Part shown: in pieces, positions 8,547-17,380 of the stretch | Numbering within the stretch: the first letter of the stretch is position 1 | Layout: each line of letters opens with the position of its first letter | From: Sulfuritalea sp. | GTDB lineage: Bacteria > Pseudomonadota > Gammaproteobacteria > Burkholderiales > Rhodocyclaceae | Length of the DNA stretch: 64,000 nucleotides | Direction of reading: 5' to 3' | NCBI GenBank assembly: GCA_016712985.1 | Contig: JADJQA010000012.1 | Span: 1-64,000, forward strand | Notes under the pieces: model-generated | Database searches by the model: none | The model's input: the letters and a program-made list of their open reading frames with translations, nothing else | Told to the model about the DNA's origin: nothing | Made by a program: the position numbers and the translations under genes

Positions 8547-9479
8547 CTAGGCAAGGTGGGTAGCCGTGGCGGCCAGTACGTCGGTCGCGGCGTCCGCCTT
8601 CAGCGGGTCGATCACATGCAGCTTGTCCATGCTCTTTAGCCAGGTAAGTTGCCGCTTGGCGAGCTGGCGCGTGGCGAAGACGCCGCGATCGCGCAGTTCG
8701 CCGCGCGGCATCTGTCCTTCAAGCATTTCCCAAACCTGCCGGTAACCGACGCAGCGCATCGAGGGCAGCCCGGCGTCGAGCCGGTACTTCCGGCGCAGCA
8801 TTGCCACTTCATCGATCAGGCCGGTAGCCAGCATGGCGTCGAAGCGCTGCGCGATGCGCCGGTGCAGTTCCCCGCGATCTCCCGGCGCCAGCGCCAGCGT
8901 CAGGCAGCGGAATGGCGGAGAGGCGCTCTGCTGCTCGGCAAAAAAGCTGCCAAGCGTGCGGCCGCTCAGGCGTAGCACCTCGATAGCGCGCTGTATGCGC
9001 TGGGCATCGGTGGGCCGGAGGCGCGCGGCGGTCTGCGAATCGAGCCGCGCCAGTTCCGCATGCAGGGCCGGCCAGCCGTGCTGCGCGGCCTCTGCATCGA
9101 TCCGCGCGCGCAGCGCCGCATCCGCCGGCGGCAGATCGGCCAGTCCCTCGCGCAGAACCTTGAGATACAGCATGGTGCCGCCCACCAGCAGCGGAATGCG
9201 GCCGGCTGTGGTGATCGTCGCCATTTCTCGCAGGGCGTCAGCGCGGAACTGCGCGGCCGAATAGCGTTGTTCCGGGGTAATCAGGTCGATCAGCCGGTGC
9301 GGGAAGCGCGCCAGCGTTGCGGCGTCGGGCTTGGCGGTGCCGACGTTCATGTCGCGAAACACCTGTGCCGAATCGACGCTGATGATGTCGCAGGGGAAGC
9401 GGGCAGCCAGTTCGAGGGCCAACGTCGTCTTGCCGCTGGCGGTGGGGCCGACAATCGCGATCGCCGGCGGTTGATTCAT
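8547..9479 (-). CDS. miaA: tRNA dimethylallyltransferase
   Basis: MiaA transfers a dimethylallyl group to A37 of tRNAs reading UNN codons. The 310-residue protein begins MNQPPAIAIVGPTASGKTT, with the nucleotide-binding loop at about 10-18. It continues with IISVDSAQVFRDMNVGTAKP and VGGTMLYLKVLREGL, all standard MiaA motifs, and MRCVGYRQVWEML near 240. The internal ATG at 9479 was preferred over the further-upstream in-frame start because homology begins there. It lies between the convergent purM and the hydroxyacyl-CoA dehydrogenase gene. Confidence 0.95.
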   Translation of the reverse strand: MNQPPAIAIVGPTASGKTTLALELAARFPCDIISVDSAQVFRDMNVGTAKPDAATLARFPHRLIDLITPEQRYSAAQFRADALREMATITTAGRIPLLVGGTMLYLKVLREGLADLPPADAALRARIDAEAAQHGWPALHAELARLDSQTAARLRPTDAQRIQRAIEVLRLSGRTLGSFFAEQQSASPPFRCLTLALAPGDRGELHRRIAQRFDAMLATGLIDEVAMLRRKYRLDAGLPSMRCVGYRQVWEMLEGQMPRGELRDRGVFATRQLAKRQLTWLKSMDKLHVIDPLKADAATDVLAATATHLA

Positions 9480-9531
9480 GCGCTGGCGCTTGTGGAGGCA
9501 GCGCTGGAGGGACGATTTCCCGCGGACTTGG

Positions 9532-11070
9532 TCATGCCTCTTCGGCGAGCAGCGAGACACCCAGCAGCGCGCGGCGCTTGAGCCAGGGGCTGGGGCGGTA
9601 GCGCGGGTCGCCGTAGAAATCCTGCATGGCTTCGAGGATCGCCAGCACCCTCCTGGCGCCGAGCGCGTCGCCGAAGGCCAGCGGGCCCCTGGGGTAGCCG
9701 AGGCCGAGGATCACCGCGCGGTCGATGTCGGCCGGGCTGGCAACGCGCTGCTGGGCGATGTCGCAGCCGATGTTGACGATGCAGGCGAGGATGCGCTGGG
9801 CGACAAAGCCGGCGCTGTCGTGAATCACGCTGACTGCGCTGCCGTCGGCGGCAAACAGCGCATGTGCCGCGTCGCGCATCGCGGTGGCGGTCAGCGGCGT
9901 GGTCATCAGGGTGCGGCGGGTGTTCTTGCCGCCGCCCCCTCCCAGCAGGCAGTCGAGGGCGACCGTGCGTCGGGGGTCGAGGCCCTGCGCCACGCAACTT
10001 GTGGTGGCATCGGCGCCCAGCGGGGTGACGACGCACAGGGCGTCCTCGCCAGGCGTCGGCCCGGTTTCCACCGCGATGCCGGCTTCGACGGCGATCCCGC
10101 GCACCTTGTCCGCCCACTCCGCGTGGGTCTGGCTGACCCAGACGCTGGAGGCCCTGGTGTTCGGCACGGCGGTCGCGGGTGCTGGCTCCGGCGCGCCATC
10201 GGGATAGTTGTAGAAGCCACGGCCGGTCTTGCGCCCCAGCAGTCCGCCGGCCAGTCGTTGTGCGCCGAGCGCCGAGGGCCGGTAGCGCGGCTCCTCGTAG
10301 TACTGGCGGTAGATCGATTCCATCACCGGCTGCGACACATCGAGTCCGGTCAGATCCAGCAGCTCGAAGGGCCCCATGCGGAAGCCGGCGGCCTCGCGCA
10401 TGATGCCGTCAATCTCGCGGAAATCGGTGATGCCCTCGCCGAGGATGCGCAAGGCTTCCGTGACAAAACCGCGCCCGGCGTGATTGACGATGAAGCCCGG
10501 CGTATCCCTGGCCCGCACTGCCGTATGCCCAATGCGTCGCCCCAGATCCAGCAGCGCCGCGGAGACCCAGGGCGCTGTGAGCAGGCCATCGATGACCTCG
10601 ACGATCTTCATCAACGGCACGGGGTTGAAGAAGTGGAAGCCGCCGACCCGTTCCGGCCGCTTGCAGGCGGCGGCGATCGAGGTCACCGAGAGCGACGAGG
10701 TGTTGGTGGCGAGGATGCAGTCGGCGGCGATGATGTCTTCGAGGTGCTGGAACAATTGCTTCTTGACATCAAGGTTTTCGACAATCGCCTCGACGATGAT
10801 CTGTGCCGAAGCCAGCTCATCGAGCCGGGTCACGACTTGCAGTTTGGCCGCTGCGGCCGCCAGTGCCGCGGCCGAAATCTTGCCCTTGTCGGCAAGCTTG
10901 GCCAGCGTGTCGGTCACCGTTTCGCGCGCGCCGGCCGCGGCGCCGTGCAGGGCGTCGAACAGCAGCACGCGGATGCCGGCCTGCGCGGCGATCTGTGCAA
11001 TGCCGCGACCCATGGCGCCGGTGCCGACGATGCCGAGACAAAGCGAGGAAGACTGGATGTCGATGGGCAT
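9532..11070 (-). CDS. 3-hydroxyacyl-CoA dehydrogenase (PaaH-like, two C-terminal domains)
   Basis: A 512-residue NAD-dependent dehydrogenase that oxidises 3-hydroxyacyl-CoA to 3-ketoacyl-CoA. The N-terminal Rossmann motif is GIVGTGAMGRGIAQ (about 12-25). ATNTSSLSVTSIA and GGFHFFNPVPLMKIVEV mark the 3HCDH_N domain. RDTPGFIVNHAGRGFVTEAL starts the first C-terminal dimerisation domain, and a second one (DSAGFVAQRILACIVNIGCD) follows near 420, as in PaaH-type enzymes of phenylacetate or beta-oxidation pathways. ATG 11070 was chosen; an in-frame TTG 24 bases upstream is possible. No other pathway genes are adjacent. Confidence 0.85.
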   Translation of the reverse strand: MPIDIQSSSLCLGIVGTGAMGRGIAQIAAQAGIRVLLFDALHGAAAGARETVTDTLAKLADKGKISAAALAAAAAKLQVVTRLDELASAQIIVEAIVENLDVKKQLFQHLEDIIAADCILATNTSSLSVTSIAAACKRPERVGGFHFFNPVPLMKIVEVIDGLLTAPWVSAALLDLGRRIGHTAVRARDTPGFIVNHAGRGFVTEALRILGEGITDFREIDGIMREAAGFRMGPFELLDLTGLDVSQPVMESIYRQYYEEPRYRPSALGAQRLAGGLLGRKTGRGFYNYPDGAPEPAPATAVPNTRASSVWVSQTHAEWADKVRGIAVEAGIAVETGPTPGEDALCVVTPLGADATTSCVAQGLDPRRTVALDCLLGGGGGKNTRRTLMTTPLTATAMRDAAHALFAADGSAVSVIHDSAGFVAQRILACIVNIGCDIAQQRVASPADIDRAVILGLGYPRGPLAFGDALGARRVLAILEAMQDFYGDPRYRPSPWLKRRALLGVSLLAEEA

Positions 11071-11114
11071 GGGGAGTTCTTCTAAGCTGGACAAGCCGGA
11101 ATCAAAACAAGCTT

Positions 11115-11212
11115 AACCACAGAAACACAGCGGCAGAGAGAAATGCAAGGAAATGCGTTCTTGAGTTCGTTTTGCTTTGTCACTCCGTGTCTCTGTGGTG
11201 TGGGGTTTGAGT
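11115..11212. repeat. Palindromic CACAGAG-type repeat
   Basis: An imperfect inverted repeat between two genes: ACCACAGAAACACAG at the left and CTCCGTGTCTCTGTGGT at the right. The same CACAGAG unit recurs at 24940-25080, so this is a dispersed repeat family. Confidence 0.45.
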
Positions 11213-11249
11213 CTTGCCAACGAAACGCCACGACTTGGGTCGGAAATTG

Positions 11250-12074
11250 CTACCAGAGTCGCCACCACGGCAGCGAGCGGTCGATGCCGCGCTCGTAATA
11301 CTCGCTATTGGGGAAGTTCTTGCGCATCACGCGCTCGGCGTCGTCGCGCAGCTCGTTCATGCCCAGCAGATCATAGGCCTTGACCATGATGAACAGGGCT
11401 TCTTCATTGGCCGGTGCGTCCGGGTAGGTCTTGACCGCGGTTTGCGCGCGGTTGACCGCGGCGACGTAGGCCTCCCGCTTCATGTAGTAGCGCGCGACAT
11501 GGACCTCGTGCGAGGCCAGCGCATTTACAAGGTACTTCATGCGCGCCGTGGCGTCCGCCGCGTATCGGCTTTCGGGATACTTGCTGACCATTACCTTGAA
11601 CGCATCGAAGGATTCGCGCGCCGCCTTGGGGTCGCGCTCAGTCAGATCCTGCAGGCTGACGTAGCCAAGCAGGCCGAGGTCCTCGTTGAAGTTGGCCAGG
11701 CCCTTCAGGTAGTAGGCGTAGTCGACATTGGGATGATTCGGATGCAGGCGGATGAAGCGATCGCAGGCCGCAATCGCGGAGGCAGGCTCGCTCTGGCGGT
11801 AATAGGCATAAGCGACTTCAAGCTGCGCCTGCTGCGCATACCGGCCATAGGGGAAACGGGCTTCAAGCTTTTCGAAATACTTGATCGCCTTGTCGTAGGC
11901 GCCATCGGCCATGGAACTCTTGGCTTCGCTGTAGAGCTTGTTGGCAGACCAACCGGCGGTTTCGTCGATCTGGTCAGGCAGCAGGCCGCAACCGCCCAGC
12001 AGGGTCGTGCCGACACAGGCGCCGATGACTACGACGGGGGCGAGCGTCCTGAGGAATGCCGCTACACTACGCAT
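11250..12074 (-). CDS. bamD: Outer membrane protein assembly factor BamD
   Basis: BamD is the essential lipoprotein of the BAM complex that folds beta-barrel proteins into the outer membrane. The 274-residue protein has a signal peptide ending in a lipobox LLGGC with the lipidated Cys29. TPR-type repeats follow, starting with KLYSEAKSSMADGAYDKA (about 45-62), with FPYGRYAQQAQLEVAYAYY and HPNHPNVDYAYYLKGLANF, hallmark sequences of the family. It is divergent from rluD; the two ATG codons overlap at 12072-12075, so both promoters must lie within each other's coding or leader sequence. Confidence 0.95.
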   Translation of the reverse strand: MRSVAAFLRTLAPVVVIGACVGTTLLGGCGLLPDQIDETAGWSANKLYSEAKSSMADGAYDKAIKYFEKLEARFPYGRYAQQAQLEVAYAYYRQSEPASAIAACDRFIRLHPNHPNVDYAYYLKGLANFNEDLGLLGYVSLQDLTERDPKAARESFDAFKVMVSKYPESRYAADATARMKYLVNALASHEVHVARYYMKREAYVAAVNRAQTAVKTYPDAPANEEALFIMVKAYDLLGMNELRDDAERVMRKNFPNSEYYERGIDRSLPWWRLW

Positions 12075-13047
12075 GGTGAAAACCTCGCATGAACTTCGGG
12101 CGGATTATATCCCATGCCCCAGACCGCCCCTGACCGCGGAAATCCCCGCGGAATGCGCCGGCTGGCGGCTCGACGCCGCATTGGCCAAGATGTTTTCGGA
12201 GCATTCGCGCAGCCGCCTGCAGGGCTGGCTCAAGCAGGGATTGATTCGGCTCGACGGTAGCGCGGCCGAGTCCAAATGCAAGGTGTATGGCGGCGAACGC
12301 ATCGATTTTGACCCAAGTTTTCTCGGACTGTCGGCAGCGACTCCCGGGCACGCCGCCGAGGACATTGCGCTGACCGTGGTGTTCGAGGACGGGCACCTGA
12401 TGGTGATCGACAAGCCGGCCGGGATGGTGGTGCATCCGGGCAATGGCAATGCTTCGGGTACGCTGATGAATGCGCTGCTGCATCACGCGCCGCAACTGGT
12501 CGGGGTGCCCCGCGCCGGGATCGTGCATCGCCTCGACAAGGACACCAGCGGCCTGCTGGTGGTGGCAAAGACACTGATCGCGCAGACGGACCTGGTGCGT
12601 CAGATGCAGGCCCGTTCGGTGCAGCGGCACTATCTTGCGCTGGCGCTGGGCACGGTCGCGCGCGACGGCACGGTCGATGCGCCGCTGGGTCGCCATGCGG
12701 TCCAGCGCACCAAGATGGCCGTGGTTCGGGCCGGCGGCAGGGAAGCCCGCACGCATTATGCGGTGGTCGAGCGCTTCGCCCGGGCCACACTGCTCGAATG
12801 CCGGCTGGAGACGGGGCGCACCCATCAGATCCGCGTTCATCTGGCGTCCATCAAACATCCTCTGGCCGGCGATCCGGTGTATGGCAAGGCGAACAGCGGA
12901 GATGCGCGGCTCGATGCCTTCCGGCGGCAGGCGCTGCATGCGTGGCGACTGGCATTGCGACACCCGGCAACGGGAATTGACATGGCATGGGAAACGCCGC
13001 TGCCCGCCGATTTCGCCGCCCTGCTGAGCGATCTGCGGCGTGGCTAG
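12073..13047 (+). CDS. rluD: 23S rRNA pseudouridine(1911/1915/1917) synthase
   Basis: RluD isomerises three uridines in helix 69 of 23S rRNA. The protein has an N-terminal S4-like RNA-binding part (LDAALAKMFSEHSRSRLQ, about 34-51). The catalytic domain carries the signature HRLDKDTSGLLVVAK with catalytic Asp155, and ends with RTHQIRVHLASIKHPLAGD. The ATG at 12073 gives 324 residues and slightly overlaps the start of the divergent bamD, a conserved neighbour pair. The 3' end overlaps pgeF by 8 bases, indicating co-transcription. Confidence 0.95.
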   Translation: MVKTSHELRADYIPCPRPPLTAEIPAECAGWRLDAALAKMFSEHSRSRLQGWLKQGLIRLDGSAAESKCKVYGGERIDFDPSFLGLSAATPGHAAEDIALTVVFEDGHLMVIDKPAGMVVHPGNGNASGTLMNALLHHAPQLVGVPRAGIVHRLDKDTSGLLVVAKTLIAQTDLVRQMQARSVQRHYLALALGTVARDGTVDAPLGRHAVQRTKMAVVRAGGREARTHYAVVERFARATLLECRLETGRTHQIRVHLASIKHPLAGDPVYGKANSGDARLDAFRRQALHAWRLALRHPATGIDMAWETPLPADFAALLSDLRRG

Positions 13048-13765
13048 CTTCATCCTTCCAGACTGGCCGGCGCCGCCCGGCGTACGTGCTCTGGCAACGA
13101 CCCGTTGCGGCGGCGTCAGTCGCGCACCGTGGCACGGCTTCAATCTCGCCGAGCACGTCGGCGATGAACCGCGGGCAGTGGCGGCGAATCGGGCACTGTT
13201 GCGCCGTGAACTTCCCGCCGAGCCGGTGTGGCTGGCGCAGGTGCATGGCGCAGGGTGTGTCGATGCGGCGCTGACGGCGTCCGGCGCGCAGGCCGATGCA
13301 AGCTTCGCGCGCCGACGCGGGGTGGTCTGCGCCGTACTCACCGCCGACTGCCTGCCGGTGCTGCTGTGCGACGACCGGGCGACCGTGGTCGGCGTCGCGC
13401 ACGCGGGTTGGCGCGGACTCGCGGCGGGCGTGATCGAGGCGACGGTGGCCGCGATGGATGAACCTGGGATGCGCCTGATGGCCTGGCTCGGCCCCGCCAT
13501 CGGGCCGCAGGCCTTCGAGGTCGGCAGCGAGGTGCGGGAAGCTTTCATTGCCGGCGATCCGCGCGCGGCGAGTGCGTTCATCCCTGTCGCCGGGGGCAAG
13601 TGGCTCTGCGACATCTACCAAATTGCGCGCCAGCGACTCGATGCGTTGGGCATTCACCATGCCACCGGCGCCGACTGTTGCACGGCGAGCGATGGGGAGC
13701 GATTCTTCTCCTACCGTCGCGACCGCGTCAGCGGCCGCATGGCCAGCCTGATCTGGCTGGAATAG
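13040..13765 (+). CDS. pgeF: Peptidoglycan editing factor PgeF (YfiH/YlmD, laccase-domain)
   Basis: A 241-residue copper-oxidase-fold protein of the YfiH family. In E. coli this family removes L-Ser misincorporated in peptidoglycan stems, and other members act as purine nucleosidases. Metal-binding residues are visible in QVHGAGCVD (about 62-70), LTADCLPVLLCD (about 97-108) and VAHAGWRGLAAGV (about 115-127). It starts with GTG at 13040 inside the end of rluD (8-base overlap). rluD-pgeF is a standard pair in Proteobacteria. Confidence 0.9.
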   Translation: MASFILPDWPAPPGVRALATTRCGGVSRAPWHGFNLAEHVGDEPRAVAANRALLRRELPAEPVWLAQVHGAGCVDAALTASGAQADASFARRRGVVCAVLTADCLPVLLCDDRATVVGVAHAGWRGLAAGVIEATVAAMDEPGMRLMAWLGPAIGPQAFEVGSEVREAFIAGDPRAASAFIPVAGGKWLCDIYQIARQRLDALGIHHATGADCCTASDGERFFSYRRDRVSGRMASLIWLE

Positions 13766-13810
13766 CGCCTATGGATCCGCTGAATATGCCCGTCACCAGG
13801 GCGAAAGAAC

Positions 13811-13868
13811 GTCACCCCGGACCCCGATCCGGGGCCGGTATTCAGGTCTTTGAAACCACTGGATTCCG
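13811..13868. repeat. REP-like repeat, GGACCCCGATCCGG type
   Basis: Contains a strong palindrome around CCGGACCCCGATCCGGGG and a tail CACTGGATTCCG. The same elements occur in inverted orientation at 23563-23660. It forms the left border of the ZIP transporter remnant. Confidence 0.6.
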
Positions 13869-14275
13869 TCGATGGCGTTCTGATCGCGGCGGCTTTCATG
13901 GAGGATGTGCGCCTGGGCATTGTCAACGTGCTGGCGATGATCGCCCATGAGATTCCGCAGGGGGGTGGCGACTTCGTGATCCTGCTGCACTCGGGCTACA
14001 GCAAGGCGTGTGCGCTGGCCTTCAAGCTGCTCTCCAGCCTGGCGACGCTGGTCAGAGCGCTGCTGCCATACGCCGCGTTGGGCCAGTTGCAGGGCGCGGT
14101 GCCGACGCTGCCGGGCCTGGCGGCGGCGAGCATGATCCCTGTCGCGGTGGCCGACCTGATCCCGGGCTCGCACAAGCTCGCCGGGATTCGCGCCACCGTG
14201 CAGGTGCTACTGATCGCGGCGGGTATCGGCACCATCGTCCTTGCCGACCGCATCGTCGATCGCTTCGCGGGATAA
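13850..14275 (+). pseudogene. ZIP family metal transporter, C-terminal half
   Basis: From about 13868 the translation matches the second half of ZIP (zinc/iron permease) proteins: VDGVLIAAAFMED, then AMIAHEIPQGGGDFVILLH (the conserved HEIPQE-type metal-binding helix, with one Glu changed to Gly), and later PVAVADLIPGSHK. ZIP proteins usually have about 260 or more residues with eight helices; here only about 135 remain. The homology begins directly at a REP-like repeat, so the first half was probably lost by a recombination or deletion at the repeat. Likely non-functional. Confidence 0.7.
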
Positions 14276-14435
14276 GCGGTTCCTGTTTCGCTGCGGTGTC
14301 CCCAACAGCCACAGCAGCAGCGCCAGCGGCGCGGCGCCATAGAACACGAAGGTCAGTACCCCCCGCCGTGATGCTCGGCTCGGTGGCCTCCATCAGCAGA
14401 GTCACATACAGCCACCCGATCGCGATTACATACAT
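14207..14435 (-). pseudogene. Small conserved membrane protein, frameshift in a G run
   Basis: On the minus strand a short protein begins MYVIAIGWLYVTLLMEATEP. After a run of six G (14357-14362 region) it continues in another frame as LTFVFYGAAPLALLLWLLG, ending about 22 codons later. Removing one G restores a single frame of about 75 residues with two hydrophobic helices and a basic tail. Small proteins of this two-helix layout are common, uncharacterised, in Betaproteobacteria. The homopolymer makes a sequencing error a likely explanation. Its 3' end overlaps the ZIP remnant on the opposite strand. Confidence 0.55.
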
Positions 14436-14544
14436 GCGCCGATTCTACGGATAATCAGAGCCAGGGCTTTGCGGACAGACGGAAGCTGGCTTGACACGGT
14501 TTCTGCTGCAATGCAAAATCGCCACTTGTTGCAAGGAGTAGCGG

Positions 14545-16281
14545 ATGTCCACCCCCCCCGATCAGAATCCCGCCATGCAAGCCATATTTCAGGCCGGCAG
14601 CGCCATGGTTGAAGGCTTCAGCCAGTTTCTTTTCCGACAGCAGGAGAACTGGCCCGCGGCGCCCGACGGCTTGATTCCCGCCGCATGGAGTGCCGGGTCG
14701 GACGAACTCAAGGCGCTGCAGCAGGAATGGATGGAGCGCCACGCGGAACTCTGGCAAGGCATGCTCAAAAAGCCTGCCGGCGAGCCCGGGCCGCAAGTGG
14801 CGAAGCCTGAACCGGGCGACAGGCGCTTCGCTGATCCGGCCTGGGGCGAAAGCCCGATGTTCGACTACCTGCGCCAGTCCTACCTGATCAATGCCGATTA
14901 CATGAAACGGGTGGCCGACGCGGCGCCGGTGCCGGATGGGCAGGCCAAGGATCGCATGCGCTTCGTGACGCGGCAGATGGTCGATGCGATGGCGCCGTCG
15001 AACTTCCTCGCCACCAATCCCGAGTTCATCAAGAAGGCCATCGACACCCAGGGCGAGAGCATCCGGAAAGGGATCCAGAACCTGCTTGCGGACCTGAACA
15101 AGGGTCGCATTTCTATGACCGACGATAGCGCTTTCGAGGTCGGTCGCAATCTGGCGATCACGTCCGGCGCGGTGGTGTTCGAAAACGAGCTGATGCAGCT
15201 CATCCAGTATTCACCGCTGACCGACACGGTGGCGCAGCGGCCGTTCCTGATGGTGCCGCCCTGCATCAACAAGTACTACATCCTCGATCTGCAGCCGGAG
15301 AATTCCGTGGTGCGCTATGCGGTCGAGCAGGGCAACACCGTGTTCCTTGTCTCCTGGCGCAATGTGCAGGCTGATCAGGGGCACCTGACCTGGGATGACT
15401 ACGTCGAGAAAGGGCCGCTGACCGCAATCAAGGTGGTGCAGGAAATCTGCAAGATCAAGCAGATCAATGTGCTGGGTTTCTGCGTTGGCGGCACGCTGCT
15501 GAGTTCCGCGCTTTCGGTGGCGCGCATTCGCGGCGACGATCCGGTCGCCTCGCTGACGCTGTTTACCACCCTGCTGGATTTTTCCGACCCTGGCGAGATC
15601 GGTCTCTTCGTCGACGAGGCGGCGGTCAAGGCGCGCGAGGAAACCATCGGCAAGGGCGGCCTGCTGCGCGGCAGCGAGCTGTCGACGGTGTTTTCGGCGC
15701 TGCGCGCCAACGACCTGATCTGGCAGTACGTGGTTGGCAATTACCTGAAGGGCACCAAGCCGCCGGCTTTCGATCTGCTTTACTGGAATTCCGACGCGAC
15801 CAATCTGCCCGGACCCTTCCTGGCCTGGTACCTGCGCAACATGTATCTGGAAAACAGCCTGCGGGTTCCCGGCAAGCTGGAAACCTGCGGCGTCAAGGCC
15901 GATCTCGGCCGCGTGGACATGCCGACCTTCATCTACGCCAGTCGCGAAGACCACATCGTGCCGTGGAAGGCCTCCTATCTGGGACGCAGCCTGCTTGGCG
16001 GCGAAACCACCTTTGTCCTCGGCGCTTCGGGGCACATTGCCGGCGTCATCAATCCGCCCGTGAAGAACAAGCGCAGTCACTGGCTGAACGACAGCAAGAC
16101 CGACGATGCCGATGCATGGTTTGCCGGGGCGACGGAAGTCCAGGGGAGTTGGTGGCCGGTTTGGGCGGAGTGGCTCAAGGGTCACGGCGGCAAGGAGATT
16201 CCGGCGCGCGGGCGTCTCGGCAGCAAGGCCTATCCGCCCGGCGAGCCCGCTCCCGGACGCTATGTCAAGGAAAAGGCATAA
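14545..16281 (+). CDS. phaC: Class I poly(3-hydroxyalkanoate) synthase
   Basis: PhaC polymerises 3-hydroxyacyl-CoA (chiefly 3-hydroxybutyryl-CoA) at the surface of PHA granules. The 578-residue protein has the lipase-like box GFCVGG with catalytic Cys313, Asp469 in REDHIVPW and His497 in GASGHIAG, the full class I triad. An N-terminal PhaC_N region precedes it. A good ribosome site (AAGGAG) lies 7 bases before the ATG. phaB and phaR follow in the same direction, giving the usual storage-polymer cluster; phaA (thiolase) is not in the window. Confidence 0.97.
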   Translation: MSTPPDQNPAMQAIFQAGSAMVEGFSQFLFRQQENWPAAPDGLIPAAWSAGSDELKALQQEWMERHAELWQGMLKKPAGEPGPQVAKPEPGDRRFADPAWGESPMFDYLRQSYLINADYMKRVADAAPVPDGQAKDRMRFVTRQMVDAMAPSNFLATNPEFIKKAIDTQGESIRKGIQNLLADLNKGRISMTDDSAFEVGRNLAITSGAVVFENELMQLIQYSPLTDTVAQRPFLMVPPCINKYYILDLQPENSVVRYAVEQGNTVFLVSWRNVQADQGHLTWDDYVEKGPLTAIKVVQEICKIKQINVLGFCVGGTLLSSALSVARIRGDDPVASLTLFTTLLDFSDPGEIGLFVDEAAVKAREETIGKGGLLRGSELSTVFSALRANDLIWQYVVGNYLKGTKPPAFDLLYWNSDATNLPGPFLAWYLRNMYLENSLRVPGKLETCGVKADLGRVDMPTFIYASREDHIVPWKASYLGRSLLGGETTFVLGASGHIAGVINPPVKNKRSHWLNDSKTDDADAWFAGATEVQGSWWPVWAEWLKGHGGKEIPARGRLGSKAYPPGEPAPGRYVKEKA

Positions 16282-16360
16282 TGTGTAGTCCGGACGTCGG
16301 CGAGCGGCGCGGCTTTCGGGGCGGCAAGGCAATGGCGCGGTCCCAACAGAGAGACGGACA

Positions 16361-16492
16361 ATGTTGCGCGTGGCACTGTCGACAGGTGGGCTGCTGGCTT
16401 GCGCAAGATTGGCGTTCCTGACCGGCGCCAATGTTTCAATCAACGGTGGGCGGCACAGGTACCAAGGGTCTGAGCCACCGCTTTTCTCGTAG
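16361..16492 (+). pseudogene. Miniature phaB remnant (N- and C-terminal ends fused)
   Basis: A 43-codon frame between phaC and phaB. It begins MLRVALSTGG, very like the Rossmann start of PhaB (the intact copy has AQRIALVTGA). After six residues it continues AFLTGANVSINGGRH, very like the PhaB C-terminus (YMTGATMNINGG). About 220 residues of the reductase core are missing, so it cannot be an enzyme. It indicates a second phaB copy once lay directly upstream of the present one and collapsed by an internal deletion. Confidence 0.6.
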
Positions 16493-16522
16493 CTGGTTCA
16501 TTTAATTTGGAGATTCAGAAAA

Positions 16523-17380
16523 ATGGCACAACGTATCGCATTGGTTACTGGTGCAATGGGTGGTCTGGGCACGGCAATCTGCCAGGCCTTCGCCAAGGAC
16601 GGCCACAAGGTTGTCGCCGCCTATCATCCGACACTGGACAAGAAGGATGAGTGGGTTGCGGAAATGGAAGCCGCCGGATACAAGGATTTCATCTGCGTCG
16701 CTGGCGATATTTCCAAGCTGGAGGAATGCCAGACCATGGTTGCCGAGGCTGAGGCGAAGGCCGGCGGTCCGATCGACATCCTGGTGAACAACGCCGGCAT
16801 CACCCGCGACCGCATGTTCGCCAAGATGGAAAAGGATCAGTGGGATGCGGTAATGGTCACGAACCTGACCAGCCTGTTCAACATGACCAAGCAGGTCTCG
16901 GCGAAAATGGCCGAGCGCGGCTGGGGCCGCATCATCAACATGTCGTCGATGAACGGCGTCAAGGGCCAGGCCGGCCAGTCCAATTACGCCGCGGCCAAAG
17001 CCGGTGTCATCGGCTTCACCAAGTCGCTGGCGCAAGAACTGGCGAACAAGGGCGTCACCGTCAATGCCATTGCTCCCGGCTATGTCGGCACCAAGATGGT
17101 CATGGCGATCCGCGAGGACGTGCTGAAGGGCATCATCGACGCGATTCCGATGAAGCGGCTGTGCAAGCCGGAGGAAATCGGCGGCATCTGCTCCTATCTG
17201 GCGTCCGACCTGGCCGCCTACATGACCGGCGCCACGATGAACATCAACGGCGGAGCGTTCACGCCTGATCCGGCTCCGGTTCGGCGAAATGCCGGCCCCG
17301 CTGCGGCGGGGGCGGTATTTGCAGCCATGGTACGGAACTGGCATAGGAGGGAGGTTAGATGGCCGAACAGAGCCGACTGA
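16523..17380 (+). CDS. phaB: Acetoacetyl-CoA reductase with unusual C-terminal extension
   Basis: An NADPH-dependent SDR that reduces acetoacetyl-CoA to (R)-3-hydroxybutyryl-CoA, the monomer for PhaC. Present are the cofactor motif TGAMGGLGTAIC (about 9-20), NNAG near 91 and the catalytic YAAAK (about 153-157). Family members normally end a few residues after TGATMNINGG; here about 40 Ala/Pro/Arg-rich residues follow, and the frame runs 22 bases into phaR. The extension coincides with a GC palindrome (GCCCCGCTGCGGCGGGGGC), so the natural stop has probably been lost to a repeat insertion or a frameshift. The core enzyme looks intact. Confidence 0.93.
   Translation: MAQRIALVTGAMGGLGTAICQAFAKDGHKVVAAYHPTLDKKDEWVAEMEAAGYKDFICVAGDISKLEECQTMVAEAEAKAGGPIDILVNNAGITRDRMFAKMEKDQWDAVMVTNLTSLFNMTKQVSAKMAERGWGRIINMSSMNGVKGQAGQSNYAAAKAGVIGFTKSLAQELANKGVTVNAIAPGYVGTKMVMAIREDVLKGIIDAIPMKRLCKPEEIGGICSYLASDLAAYMTGATMNINGGAFTPDPAPVRRNAGPAAAGAVFAAMVRNWHRREVRWPNRAD

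Noticed and set aside
9478..11085. Long plus-strand frame opposite the hydroxyacyl-CoA dehydrogenase
   Set aside because: It is the mirror of a high-GC coding gene with no recognisable domain; the minus-strand frame has clear family motifs.
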